Source of the DNA: Agrocybe praecox
Taxonomy: Eukaryota > Basidiomycota > Agaricomycetes > Agaricales > Agrocybaceae
Length of the DNA: 64,000 nucleotides
NCBI GenBank assembly: GCA_964017145.1
Contig: OZ024845.1
Location: 372,001-436,000 of the forward strand
Reading direction: 5' to 3'
The notes under the pieces are model-generated. The model worked only from the letters and a program-made list of their open reading frames with translations. It did not search any database and was not told the origin of the DNA. The position numbers were made by a program, and so were the translations under genes. Positions 44,701-53,249 of the stretch are shown in pieces (position 1 is the stretch's first letter; the number at the start of each line of letters is the position of its first letter).

Positions 44701-47494
44701 CGAGCAGCCGTTTCGATATAGCAAAGGTAACATCCATGTCCAGATCAGTGACCTCGTATTCACCTCTATCTTTATCTTTAGGTTGAATAACGAATCTCAT
44801 ATCACGGTCACTATCGGAGCGTATAGAAGGAAAATGTCTAGGAGCAGCATAGTTTAATCGGTGTACTGGCACTTCGGTGAGAGGGCACCCAAACGCGGTC
44901 CATTGATATTTGGGTTTACGAAGGTGCAAGGCTTTGGCTCGTTTCTTGGCATACCAACTTACAAGGTCAAACCGACTGTTCTCAAACGATGACAAATTGA
45001 TTTTAACCTTATAATTCGTCAGGTTATCCCTGATAGTGTACTGGGTTCTATTGTCGGTACGGTGGACCTTAAATCGCACAAATTTTTGTATGTTAAGAAA
45101 TGGATATTGTTGATAATAACGTTCATCGCCCGGGTACAACTTTCGTCTACTCAACAGGTACTCGGCATTCATTGCATAGCTATCTCCTATACAATTGCTG
45201 GGGTCCGCAATCCAAGGTAGGACGAGATACTTATCAGGTGTTCCCGACGGTTCGAATGAAATAGCGCCCAACGGCATGCTATCCAACACCTCGATATCGT
45301 TCGAAGATTCTTCACTCTCCTGCACTGGTTCCACCTGGAATGCAGTCATCCCTGGAGGTTTGCTTCCAGTATGCCGGACTGAGTTACCCTGCGGGCAGTT
45401 GCGGGACATATGTCCACTCTCGTTGCACTTAAAACATCGTCCTGACGCGACTCGTTCAGCGCGTTCTTTCTCCGATAACTGGGGCGTTGATCGCGCCGGA
45501 GGTGGTCTGGTTCGATCATAAGTGCGTATATCTTCTCGTTTCCTCTCGAACCGTGACTTATGTTCTCTATTGAATCCAGTACGGTTCGAATTATTGGTGT
45601 TACGGAAGTTAGGCCGAGATTTCTCTCGACCCCGTTGTGATTGATGTGACTTGTCATTGAAGCGCCCGTTGTCTCGACGATGGTGAGGGTCAGGCGCATT
45701 ATTTCGCGTGTTGCGATACTCATTATGATTGGAACGTCTTCCTTCGCGATGTCGCAGCACATTTTCAGAAATCTCAATGATCTCAGCACGCGCGATGACT
45801 TCCTCCCAGTTCGAGGAATCTGGGTGAAGTCCATCGCGCCACAACGCGCGCTGTACTGCCTCAGTCGTACCATTCCAGAAACGATTGACTAAGTCGCGCG
45901 AGGTAATTGTTCCTATTAGATTGCTCAATTCTTCGAGATAGTGCGCATACTCACTAACAGGTCTATGCCCTTGAGTAGCGTTATCAAATTTCCTTCGCAT
46001 TTTCTGGCGATAATCAATGGGAAAGCAATAATTGAAGAGTGCTTCATATAGGTCAGGCATCTTCCAGTTTTCTTCAGTTTGGGCTATCTTCTGGATATAA
46101 AAATCGTAGGCACGCCCAGTCATGAAGTACGAGAGCGCGAACGCCCTCCGTTTCCGCTTAATTCCACTATCCTCAAGATAGGCGGCGCTTTCTTTTACGA
46201 ACCGATGATACGCGCGAGCATCAGCGTGTCCATCATACTCAGTAGGTTTGAAAGCTTTTGTACTAGTTTGCTTTTTGGACTTACGCCGTTTCGACTTTCT
46301 TTTTCTAGTCTTCGGCGTCGGGGATTGCAACTCAGAGCTGGACGACGATTCCGAGCTCGAGGGTGATGGGTCCGTGGAATTCTCGCTGGAGCTGGACGAT
46401 GACGATGGCGATGGGTCTGAACTAGACGATGACGGCGTGGTAGGCTTATGTTTGGTACGTTTAACTTTAGATAACGATATATTTTTTAAAGCTACTCCTA
46501 TGTACGATTTAGGATCAATATGCGCGGCTGGGCGCGACTCTATAGGTAATGTATTCTTGTTACGATGTTTCGAAGTCAAAATAAGCGCTGACTTATTTGC
46601 GGACGTACTCCCAATCGGGTAATTGATCGAATATGTGGAGATATGGTTAGGTTGGGATTTCCCCTTTGAGATATGGGGTGGCGCTTCTCTATTACTGGCC
46701 GATGCTCGGGGTGCGTAACTTTCCAACGCGGCGCGTTGTGACTCAATATTTAATTCTTCAGGTGCTAGGTGAAGACCTCCCCATTCTCTGGGATCAATGG
46801 CCTTCCCTTTGGACTTGGAGGTCCCCTCTCCACGCGACTCTGAGCGCGTACGTTTTGCCTTGGCAAGGGTCTTATCTCGACGAGCGATGTGCTCGCGCTG
46901 TTCAGGGGTAAGCGATAGTTCGGCCTCCTGAAGCACATTTTCAATATCGGTATTTGATTTCATTTTCTTATCAGCCGATAATTTTCCGTGTTTCTGATTA
47001 GATTCTTGGCTTCGCGCACGTCTGCGCTGTACGGTGGTCCACCCAGTGGACTGTTCTTCAGGTTCACTCTCAGACGAGGTATGGTTTTCAATGTTTTTAT
47101 TTTTATTAATTTTAAGTAATTTACGAGCAGGTGCTGTACTATTTCCATTCAAAATCTCCTTCACCATTTCTGGGTTAGGAGGTGGGGTGATATCCCTGCC
47201 ATTGACTGGCGAGGGTGGTCTCGACGCAACCACATCGCTGTACGCGCGACGCGGAGTTGCTTCGGGGGCATCGGAGTAACCTCCGTCAGATTGAGCGTCG
47301 GACTGAGGTGGCGATGGAGCCTTGACGACATCGGGCTTTTCAGCCGTAGGTCGGGACCGGAGGGAATATCTAGTAGCCATAGTAATTAGTAGCTGTGAAT
47401 TGAAAATAGAACGCACGAAGATAAGTTGGGTATTTGAGGAAAAATGCTGCCAGGTGCTGGATGGTCCTGGGTGATCAAGCCAGAGGGTTCCCAA
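38717..47494 (-). CDS. Gag-pol polyprotein, single 2,925-codon frame
   Basis: The frame opens at 47494, but the ATG at 47380 (MATRYSLRSRP, residue 39) is a better start. About 415-580 is a gag-like domain (FKPTEYDG..). A zinc knuckle CFKCNESGHMSRNC lies at about 687-700. About 785-1175 holds four diverged repeats of unknown function, each with an RF(K/V/E)V start and an (S/G/E)WY end. Then come the aspartic protease (LIDTGS, D1287) and reverse transcriptase with YLDD at 1605-1608. RNase H begins VTDGCATG (D1759) and includes ITDHKGLTHLL. Integrase has a zinc region (H..H..CDTC) and D2160-D2224-E2260, i.e. DD35E. A chromo-like segment (EWAVDTILSHSG..EVKWR) lies at about 2457-2510. The final ~410 residues are Ser/Thr-rich and then form a folded-looking region with a basic tail. 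Fusion of gag, pol and these extra parts in one uninterrupted frame, with identical LTRs, suggests a recently active element. Confidence 0.92.
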   Translation of the reverse strand: MGTLWLDHPGPSSTWQHFSSNTQLIFVRSIFNSQLLITMATRYSLRSRPTAEKPDVVKAPSPPQSDAQSDGGYSDAPEATPRRAYSDVVASRPPSPVNGRDITPPPNPEMVKEILNGNSTAPARKLLKINKNKNIENHTSSESEPEEQSTGWTTVQRRRARSQESNQKHGKLSADKKMKSNTDIENVLQEAELSLTPEQREHIARRDKTLAKAKRTRSESRGEGTSKSKGKAIDPREWGGLHLAPEELNIESQRAALESYAPRASASNREAPPHISKGKSQPNHISTYSINYPIGSTSANKSALILTSKHRNKNTLPIESRPAAHIDPKSYIGVALKNISLSKVKRTKHKPTTPSSSSSDPSPSSSSSSSENSTDPSPSSSESSSSSELQSPTPKTRKRKSKRRKSKKQTSTKAFKPTEYDGHADARAYHRFVKESAAYLEDSGIKRKRRAFALSYFMTGRAYDFYIQKIAQTEENWKMPDLYEALFNYCFPIDYRQKMRRKFDNATQGHRPVSEYAHYLEELSNLIGTITSRDLVNRFWNGTTEAVQRALWRDGLHPDSSNWEEVIARAEIIEISENVLRHREGRRSNHNEYRNTRNNAPDPHHRRDNGRFNDKSHQSQRGREKSRPNFRNTNNSNRTGFNREHKSRFERKREDIRTYDRTRPPPARSTPQLSEKERAERVASGRCFKCNESGHMSRNCPQGNSVRHTGSKPPGMTAFQVEPVQESEESSNDIEVLDSMPLGAISFEPSGTPDKYLVLPWIADPSNCIGDSYAMNAEYLLSRRKLYPGDERYYQQYPFLNIQKFVRFKVHRTDNRTQYTIRDNLTNYKVKINLSSFENSRFDLVSWYAKKRAKALHLRKPKYQWTAFGCPLTEVPVHRLNYAAPRHFPSIRSDSDRDMRFVIQPKDKDRGEYEVTDLDMDVTFAISKRLLETVDFDIVGWYREKVNTDALYNTLYLTHCALESMPEATEQKTLPETALSQADIITLKEGLMGDPMATRIKHILDRCSPFPGDELSNWVDPNPLESSRFEVSRGRNNLYVIYDHSLLMEHYIHTDRLRYDMFSIGRWYAERCAAANDDPFPGETALTWTQQKVYHETIIGSPLTDWAELLLHYGVPYLQETINDQDPCPRFEVEFSPTDPSTALINDYKRQSATSVSRTLLEDPEFPLIEWYEHELRCYGKEQGDFRLIPEPKAPDIAVQPSHWDRIKGLVKDLLTSKNNPSPNVDYDCLTLSEEEYLAVYGVQVDRNKYPGLQHNASAVKDKRRILPKPIVVKMEVNGQPVRALIDTGSLGDFMSSTLADQLKVKRENVYAPVTLQLAVQGSRSKINAGTHVRIKYQNIDCDRYFDIANISSYDLILGTPWIYQHSVCVGLNPARVVIGSAAPLPLKATADTKFVAQSINVTSDDIEKVREELRQYAEPLCREVSETELPPLRVINHTIPLIDVNKKYPWRPLRCPEPFRVPWGEKLDAYLKSGRWKITSSSNTVPMLLIPKPRKGDLPPELRTVFDLRERNKNTYRMTSPLPDMEGMLRRAVRHPFRTTLDLKSAYEQIRIEPEHVDRTAVTTPDGNIVSLVIQIGDCNAPATYQALMNHLFSSHIGRIMDVYLDDILIYSDTLEDHRKHVKLVLDILKREKLYLSKSKLHFIQPEIKILGRIIDDDGIRMDPDKVDTVVNWKVPTNRDLLRGFIGSVGYLADDVPEVRIPMGILSALTGDTVPFRWGFTEQRAFEDVKRLVQSAREHRRVPLDYSRNAPPIWMVTDGCATGLSGLVSQGEDWKTAKIAAFYSAKLNSAQQNYPTHEIEMFAGIETMLRHRDILQGAKFVWITDHKGLTHLLNQKNLSGRQARWLEKISSFDFEVRYIPGSENVVADALSRLYSNETPGTVRARSEYTYHDVVDDDVEVEDDLPILAGVEAKAVRPRRSRKVEFPAESGRPETSKEFAARVRDHFVLRGPAERKEGESAKKNSSSQPQTIKIRIPPLRRSPTSNIPEKEVASETHHNASDASGNDRRTSTIMQMASSTIGGIDLMKEIKGKYSLDPFFKLIMDSPNEFRNFEVTPDGLIYLKEKNSKLLCIPRIVVQGRNLREIVISEAHSTLAHLGAVKTLDYLRDNVWWKDMVSDTKAFCDTCSTCKRSKPSNHKPFGLLNPLPIPSYPWESIGIDFVGPLPESHNRDGTFDSITVVICLLTGMVHLIPSKTTYNARQLGELIFEHIYKLHGIPKNIISDRDVLFTSTFWSHLHSLIGTKLKMSSAYHPQTDGSTERANRTITQMLRQCVNSKQTDWVAKLPSIEFAINSARSESTGFAPFFLNTGTMPRSMIWNSAPATEFPSIRNFALKKKLALMEAHDSILAARVKQTRDANRKRQLSPFKEGDLIYLSTKNITFPKGLARKLVPKYIGPYRIIKDFKNQSFRIELPNTLKQRGVHDVFHASLLRIHHPNDDRLFPGRLDEQITAADEPHGEWAVDTILSHSGSKENAIFEVKWRAGDVTWLSYSQISELQALIEYFDLLGVDNVDELPHGTGTPPDNDLPASLHAIDFIHPDIYKSPSSTLISGTPYHLFIAALHLFQLVTTSLLYNILSTMSTPCTNSKSIAKTSSRKTREPLENSTSSSNAPVGPIDNSNSNAPTEPIDTSLDIDSPRTPASGIISTTIISDNPSSTSSSNSSAYNRPLMPPVTIHIPSTSNDYPDIPSLRTIDHPGVRRISDTEFIFYNPNDGLSKFADNEITPAGLVVDYCAYDQRIRSLLDPTRRIPGSPSGYARVASLFNRFATGQRRFALWDSGTNKYIISGQAITADDFLITINNDIAVPQHTQTIAPPIITAASPTVSLNLNATMVDHTLYQNMLMMSARNDVRRRLLANQAFEHRELRRAQRGTTAAPYHTQSQPRRRRPARHHHNISQSGPASNATTPSTASSSSAHNGDITMNEA

Positions 47495-47565
47495 GCGACG
47501 AGGCGGCGAGAAGTTTTAAGAAAGTAAAGGTAGTGTTTTCAGAGGTTGTGTAGTGTCAAAAAAGA

Positions 47566-47944
47566 TGTGACGAAAGCGTCGTGCCGTGACAGTGATTGTT
47601 TCGGCAGAGGGATTTCGGCACACGGAAAGAGGAACTCAGAGATGAATAAAAGACAGGTATAAACAGTCTGAATTCGCTGGGTTATCTACCACAAAGTAGC
47701 TAGGTATTTATACTCTACGAGGGGGGAGATAACCGGAGAATAGTCCGAGATAAAAGGTAAAGAATGTAAGGGTAAATGAGTAATTTAACTAAGAGTCCAT
47801 ATGGGTAGGGTAAAGGGGAGGAGATGACCATGAGGTGTATCGACGACGAGGAAAGATGAGTAAAATAAGATGAGAAGTCAAAGAAGTAAAGATAAGATAA
47901 GATAAAAGGAATGTGTGTTGTGACGGGAAACCCGGACTGTTACA
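47566..47944 (-). repeat. 5' LTR of the gypsy element
   Basis: 379 bp, identical by eye to 38239-38617. The leader after it begins TCTTTTTTGACACTACAC on the coding strand and has no TGG next to the LTR, so no ordinary tRNA primer-binding site is obvious. Confidence 0.95.
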
Positions 47945-49075
47945 TATTCCTCCTCTCCAAGGTCTGCGGGCATCTATGTCTCCGTACACAAGCGCACTGC
48001 TAGCGCATCGCCCTCAGCGACTTCCCGAGCGCGTAAGTTACTTTCTTGACTCCCTCCATATTCGATATTGACTTTCTTTCATTATGCAGTATCCTCCGAA
48101 GCCTCAACAACCCCAGTTTCCCATCCACTTCCATACACATACACCCTCGCCACACTCCTCTCCCTCCGTCCTATGGCACAAGCATACCACGATAAGATTA
48201 AACACCAGATACGCGCCTCGCTCGAGCCTGAAGTAGCCGATATGGTGCTTATGAGCCGGAAGATGAGGAAGGGGCTGGAGTTTAGGAACATGAGGGAGGC
48301 TTCACCGAAGGCGAAGGCTATCGCTCATGCTACTACTGCACCACTTGCACCTGCAGCAACAGCGCCAGAGCCGGTAGTCTTCACCACACTCACGACGGCA
48401 CCTCCGCTGTCGACGACGACGACTTCGAGGAACCCAGCCCGTCGCACACGTTCCTCATGCACACGAACGCGTCCACCTCGTCAGATGCTCCGTCTGTCGA
48501 GGAACGCAGCGCGTGTTATGAACCCGAAGGAGAGCTGGAGAGTGTCTTTGACCCCTGCACCTATTTCCGTGTCATAGGGAAGGAGACGAACTCACCAAGA
48601 AATTAATTCAACATGTGCCCCCACCAATCGACGACGAACGACCAATAACTGCGAAACTATACCCATTCCTCGTCGACATCACGATCATCGCCATCTTCTT
48701 TCCTCTTTGCGGTCTAACTTATCGTAAACCATATTACATATATACATTCGTACAATATTGCATGTAACAACATTCAAATCAAATCACAATTCAAATCACA
48801 TATAGCTTGCCACATTTTGGTTAGATTTAGACTGGTCCGCGTCATTCCCTGACGGAGTCCAGTGGAGTCCGCATAGTACAACGGAGTCTGGTGGATTGGC
48901 AAGCTAACCTTGCTGGAATCCTGTCAGACTTTACCAGATTCTTGCTGTTTGTCTGTTTTATGCAAGGTAATTTATGCGAAAAAGCACAACATTCACACCA
49001 AAACATATCAAAACATGTAGAGTATAAAAATAAATTTATTAGAAAAAGATAATATACATGATTTTTATCTACCTA

Positions 49076-50049
49076 CAGTCATTCACCAGTCAATGACCCA
49101 CCCAAATAAAGATTGCTCTCGGAAATGTCTAATAAAAGGGATACAAAGTTTCTTAACTGAAAAACTTATAGAAATAGATCTCAGGCTCCATAATGTCCGT
49201 TTATAATCCCAATTTTTAATGGTTGAATGATATATCGCGCATTATCAATTTTGCGAGGCAAGATCAGGCCTATACTCATGGCCGAAAAAAGTGATCACCA
49301 TCATATTATGTAATAAACGCGTCCAACTTTAGGATGTTCAATACAGTTACTTCAAAATTTCAAGCTTGGGGAACTTCAAACCCGCTTTTAACTTCATATA
49401 TAGATTTATTAAAGTCTTGTATATCTATACTCCAAAAATCTAGTGTATATATCTTGATTTGAATGTTGAAAAATGCTTTTTTCGACGTGAGCAGAATAAA
49501 GACTAAAATGGAGTTAATTACATAATGGTGATCACTTTTTGCGGCCGCGAGTACCGGTCAATGACCCACTGTCACGTTGGGCCCAATTTAGCTATTTGCT
49601 TAGTCACTATCGCTGCTATCACTGTCTGAACCCGCTAAAATCTTAAAACGGCAATTGTGACAGAATGTGACGATCTGTATCCAGTCATCTAGTTTGAGCG
49701 CAATTTCATCCTTTCAGCTATTCTCGCTGCTCTGAAGCATCTGATGGAACTACAAATAAGTGTATCATGACTTATGCTGTATCTGACACAATCATACCGA
49801 AAAGAAACAGCTCTTTTGCAATATTTCATTCTGAGATATGCAAATCTAAATTCACTTTCAGGCCACATCGATATTGTTTTGGGTATATCAAGACATCGAA
49901 ATATCTCAGAGCTTATAAACTTTGGTTTCATATAGATCTAACATATCCAGACACAATACAAAAAGAATTAAGATATTTTCTCAAAAACTGAGACCAGGAA
50001 TGTGTTTTGAGCCATTGACTGGGGTAGGTCATTGACTGGTGAATGACTG
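49076..50049. mobile_element. 974-bp TA-flanked TIR element
   Basis: Ends are CAGTCATTCACCAGTCAATG (left) and its exact reverse complement (right), each next to a TA dinucleotide, as in Tc1/mariner/pogo-type insertions. No transposase was found inside. The sequence GGTCAATGACCCAC recurs once inside at about 49557. A smaller TA-flanked element lies within it. Confidence 0.8.
49275..49551. mobile_element. 277-bp TA-flanked element nested in the 974-bp element
   Basis: Inverted ends CTC(AT/GC)GGCCG(A/C)AAAAAGTGATC, continuing through ACCAT and a TTATGTAAT box on both sides, flanked by TA. It has no coding potential. TIR start and TA flank suggest Tc1/mariner-type mobilisation. Confidence 0.7.
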
Positions 50050-50238
50050 TATAAATTATCCACGTTAAAAGAAAAGGGAAAGGAAGGCAAAGAGGGCAAA
50101 AATGGGGGAAATGAGGGATGGAGAGGGGCAAGCCAGACTCCAGTCTTAGCTAGTCAAACAGTGGGCAGTGAAGAACATACCGTATTTTCGAGTTTAGGTA
50201 CATGCCCATGGTTGAGGTCAGGCTCTGCCAAGGGCTAA

Positions 50239-50529
50239 GTGGTGGGCTACGCTCTCGGCATGCTGGGTGCTTTCCTCTCCACCGTTGCCAATGCGCTCGT
50301 TGCTCTCGTTGGTGTTGTCGCTGCCAGCGTCCGCGCCATCAACGTTGCTGCCGCCGTCATTGTCATTGTCATTGTCAGGAGGGGTTTTTGGTGGCACTCT
50401 CCCTACTTTCGTCACTGCTACCGCGGTTGGGTTGCTCATGAGTTGCGATCTCCAGCCGCTACGGGGGTCCGAGAGACGAGAAACTGCTGCTCGGGACTGA
50501 AAAAGGGTCAGCGAGAGGTTGTATTATGA
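50239..50529 (+). CDS. Possible small hydrophobic protein
   Basis: The frame begins MVGYALGMLGAFLSTVANAL then VALVGVVAASVRAINVAAAV and IVIVIV, a long Ala/Val/Ile-rich hydrophobic stretch, before a basic tail. Small hydrophobic proteins with repeating GAxxSxxANALVAxV spacing are frequent in Agaricomycetes. Start, exon structure and expression cannot be judged, and the opposite strand is also open. Confidence 0.25.
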   Translation: MVGYALGMLGAFLSTVANALVALVGVVAASVRAINVAAAVIVIVIVRRGFWWHSPYFRHCYRGWVAHELRSPAATGVRETRNCCSGLKKGQREVVL

Positions 50530-51471
50530 GGAGGACGCGGCTTACGGTGTGGGATGGGCGGGAATGCCAGCAGCGTTTGCGCTGGCATCTTCCACAGCCC
50601 GTTCGGCGTCGTCTTTTCTGCGCACCGTGTGCCTAGTCATTAGTAGCTACAGAAGGGGACAGTAGAGCTACTCACCGTCCTCTTTTACCAGCCTACCCAG
50701 CCTTCCGCCTTCCTTTCCATTCATCTTCGCGGTAATGGACCTGGGGACGCCGTCACTCCCATCTGTCGTTGAGTGGAGCGGTGCTGCATGGTTGTTGCTG
50801 CTGCTATTGATGAGCGGGTTCGCGGTTGCTGCTGTGGTGGTTCGTTGAGCCTGGTGGTGGTGCGCAAGGACGTTGCTGATGGTGGTGGTAAGTAGTGGTG
50901 CGGACAACGAAACAGTGGTGACGCTGGTTAGGCAGCGGGTTGTGGCTATGCCAGGAATTCCGGACACGGCCCGGAGATGTATTTTGAGTTTTTTGTTTTT
51001 TGTTGTTTTTTTTTGGTGGAGCGTCTGTTGGGGATCGACAACTAGGACCCACTGGTAGATTCCAGGAATTTAAACCTGGATTACAAATCTCAAACCCTGG
51101 GAAAAATGCATTTATGCACGACGTGTGGGACTCGTTGTCCAAGGCGACATCAAGCATTACGCGTTACGCGTCGTCCCCATTTCTACCTCTACGCGTCTTC
51201 CTCCCTTCTGCCTTATCGCTCAATACCCACTAAAAGCCCGGTCTCCGCGGTCCAATCCGTTGGGAGGTTTTTTTCGTTACTAAGGATCCCTTTCCAGGTC
51301 GAAAGTACGATTTCTTTACTAAGGGCATCCTTTTCGTAACGCTTGTCTGTCATTCGACAGTCAAGGTCTAGTCTCGTGTTCATCGCATGTAGCCATCGGT
51401 TTCGAATCTCCTGAGCCGTCGCTTTCTGGCCCTATTTTGAGATTTTTCACGGAAATTGTCTTTCGTTTGTA
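50530..51471. other. No gene recognised
   Basis: GC-richer low-complexity sequence with overlapping short ORFs on both strands; none is convincing. Confidence 0.35.
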
Positions 51472-51672
51472 CACGGCAGGCGCCGATACCTGTTTCTCCG
51501 AGAAACAGGTTAATAAATACAGGTCGCGTGTATTTATTAACCTGTATGTCGAAGATACAGGCTCGTGCTTCCAATATATAGTATGGCCGATACCTCTATC
51601 TTGGAAATACATACACGCGACTGGCATATATTAGGCTGTTTTTCTAAGATATAGGTGTCGGCGCCCGCCGTG
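51472..51672 (+). repeat. ~200-bp palindromic TIR element, copy A
   Basis: Inverted ends CACGGC(A/G)GGCGCCGA(T/C)ACCT, flanked by GTA on each side. The interior is a series of short palindromes built from ACAGGT/ACCTGT (for example CCTGTTTCTCCGAGAAACAGG). It is homologous to 60467-60671, which lies in the opposite orientation. Confidence 0.75.
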
Positions 51673-51906
51673 GTAACGCAGACCTCCGAAAAAAATACAG
51701 AAAATAATGATAATTTAGGTTTTTATACAATCTGGCACTCATACACCACACCAAACCCCAGTACGACATTGTCCATTTATATAGTTGGGCCGTTATCTGG
51801 TATTAGTCGGGGCCCATGTAAGGGGATATCTAACGCCAAAGGTCTCCGCCGACCAACTGTGGAGTTCTCTGCCTCTCACGTTTTTATATTTCGGGCCATA
51901 TCTAGG

Positions 51907-53230
51907 TCAAGATAAGTAACTCGGTGTCGCAAATGTCAAAGGGCCAGATGAAGTCCCTAATGGGTCGACGAGGCTTTCTGTATAATCGAGGATATTTAAA
52001 TCTATATGTGAATCTTCGATCCGTGCACGCGCTGCACCACGAATGTTGAGGATTAGTCGACATGCCATCATGTTTGGGAAGCACACAATGAACCCTAGAA
52101 ATCCGATCGATGCCCCGGCCTACATTAAATAAGTTTCGATTGAGTATAAGTCGTAGATATTTTGTTGATTTTATACTTACTGGGACGATCAGGATAACTG
52201 TGCATGTGGCAATGAATGAGCCAGTAATGCTGTGTCAGATGTAATTAAATGTGAGAGAGTGAGCATAATTACCGTTGATTAAGTTCAAAATGACTAACCA
52301 TATGAAATATAGGGCCGAATCGCGGAGCAGAATATCGAGCAAGGAATCTCCTGATGGATGAAGCGCACGAGATAGAGAAGGATTCCTAGTTATTATTTTT
52401 TGGATAATGATCAATGCACACAAGAATATTTCAAACATGATTGGGGGAATGATCGAGCCGTAAAATCGATGACACGTGAATCTCATAGCTACGCATTTTT
52501 TGGTATGCCCACAAACGACTACAGATGCTGTAAAGATAGCCGTATGAGCAATTCGTTTATTAATAGTTACCATTAATAAGTCGAACCGTGGTATAAGGAC
52601 ATGTCCCATCCGAGCAGGGAGCATGATGCCAACATTGTTAAGATAAAAAGGACAACCATTGTGCCGAGAACCCTGTAGTTGTATCGATATAGTGCATACA
52701 CCCGTAGTTGTTGTATAACTGCTTATACGACTTCAGAACGGCAGAAGCACTGATATCATGGTGGGTATGAGCACCTTGTATGACAAAAACAATAGCGAAG
52801 CTACTCCCGACAAGCCATCCCGTGAATGTTACACCTGAGTTCGGCTTCAATGTTAATTGAAGGCTATAGAAATATATAACTCACATCTATGAGAAGAAAG
52901 AACATAGAATGGACAAGGTTATATTAGCCATGGTAGCAGAACATAAGCGACTACTACTTACGACTATTTCCAACAAGTAATCCATCAGTAGTTATCGTGA
53001 ACAAGCAGGAGGCGTTGAGATACTCACTGAACTATTCTGGGGTGGCATAAAGACAACTATGATAATTAAGGATTGAGTCATGAACTTGTGTGTGTGTTTT
53101 TCATGAAATAGAGTACGTACTATATGTACTTAGGCTGGTTAAAGGGCGGATCGGTGTAAGAAGTAGCCGGGATGATGATTAGAGACGCACAGAATAAAAA
53201 CAAGTCCATAGTAGCGGTTCTAGAATTTCC
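51907..53230 (-). pseudogene. Degenerate multi-TM protein gene of a basidiomycete family
   Basis: Minus-strand pieces resemble a family of Agaricomycete multi-membrane-span proteins (DUF6533-like architecture). Near 52830 is VTFTGWLVGSSFAIVFVIQG. At 52440-52280 is MFEIFLCALIIIQKI, then LHPSGDSLLDILLRDSALYF and IWLVILNLINGNY. At about 52230-52160 is ITGSFIATCTVILIVPAG. At 52120-51907 is MACRLILNIRGAARARIEDS with a hydrophilic tail ending FATPSYLS-stop. The LLRD..LYF and SRLxLNLR blocks are the most telling. The N-terminal half contains stops or unclear joins, so I treat it as probably decayed, though unrecognised introns could rescue it. Confidence 0.4.
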
Positions 53231-53249
53231 GCAATGCGAATAATGAGCT

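Larger units (their letters stand above)
38239..47944 (-). mobile_element. Complete Ty3/gypsy retrotransposon
   Basis: Size is 9,706 bp with 379-bp LTRs (38239-38617 and 47566-47944), TATTC target duplications and one gag-pol frame on the minus strand. Comparing the LTRs by eye I found no difference. Read 5' to 3' on the coding strand the LTR starts TGTAACAGTCC and ends TTTCGTCACA. The element inserted into the second copy of a duplicated segment. Confidence 0.95.
37806..48830 (+). pseudogene. Second copy of the 33.4-34.7 kb segment, split by a gypsy element
   Basis: The left part (37806-38238) carries the 5' flank and the exon starting MSAPIAIPRSSRSASASYAS. The right part (47945-48830) continues inside the same exon (SSSPRSAGIYVSVHK), then the intron, the second exon and the 3' flank. 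The element at 38239-47944 lies between, flanked by TATTC on both sides; copy 1 has a single TATTC at this place. The left part also has a tandem repeat of AAACGTGTCCATGA (37966-37984). The coding sequence is cut after about 38 codons, so the copy is inactive unless the element is removed. Confidence 0.9.

Noticed and set aside
38747..47279. Many plus-strand ORFs opposite the polyprotein
   Set aside because: Antisense shadows of the 2,925-codon gag-pol frame with no motifs of their own.
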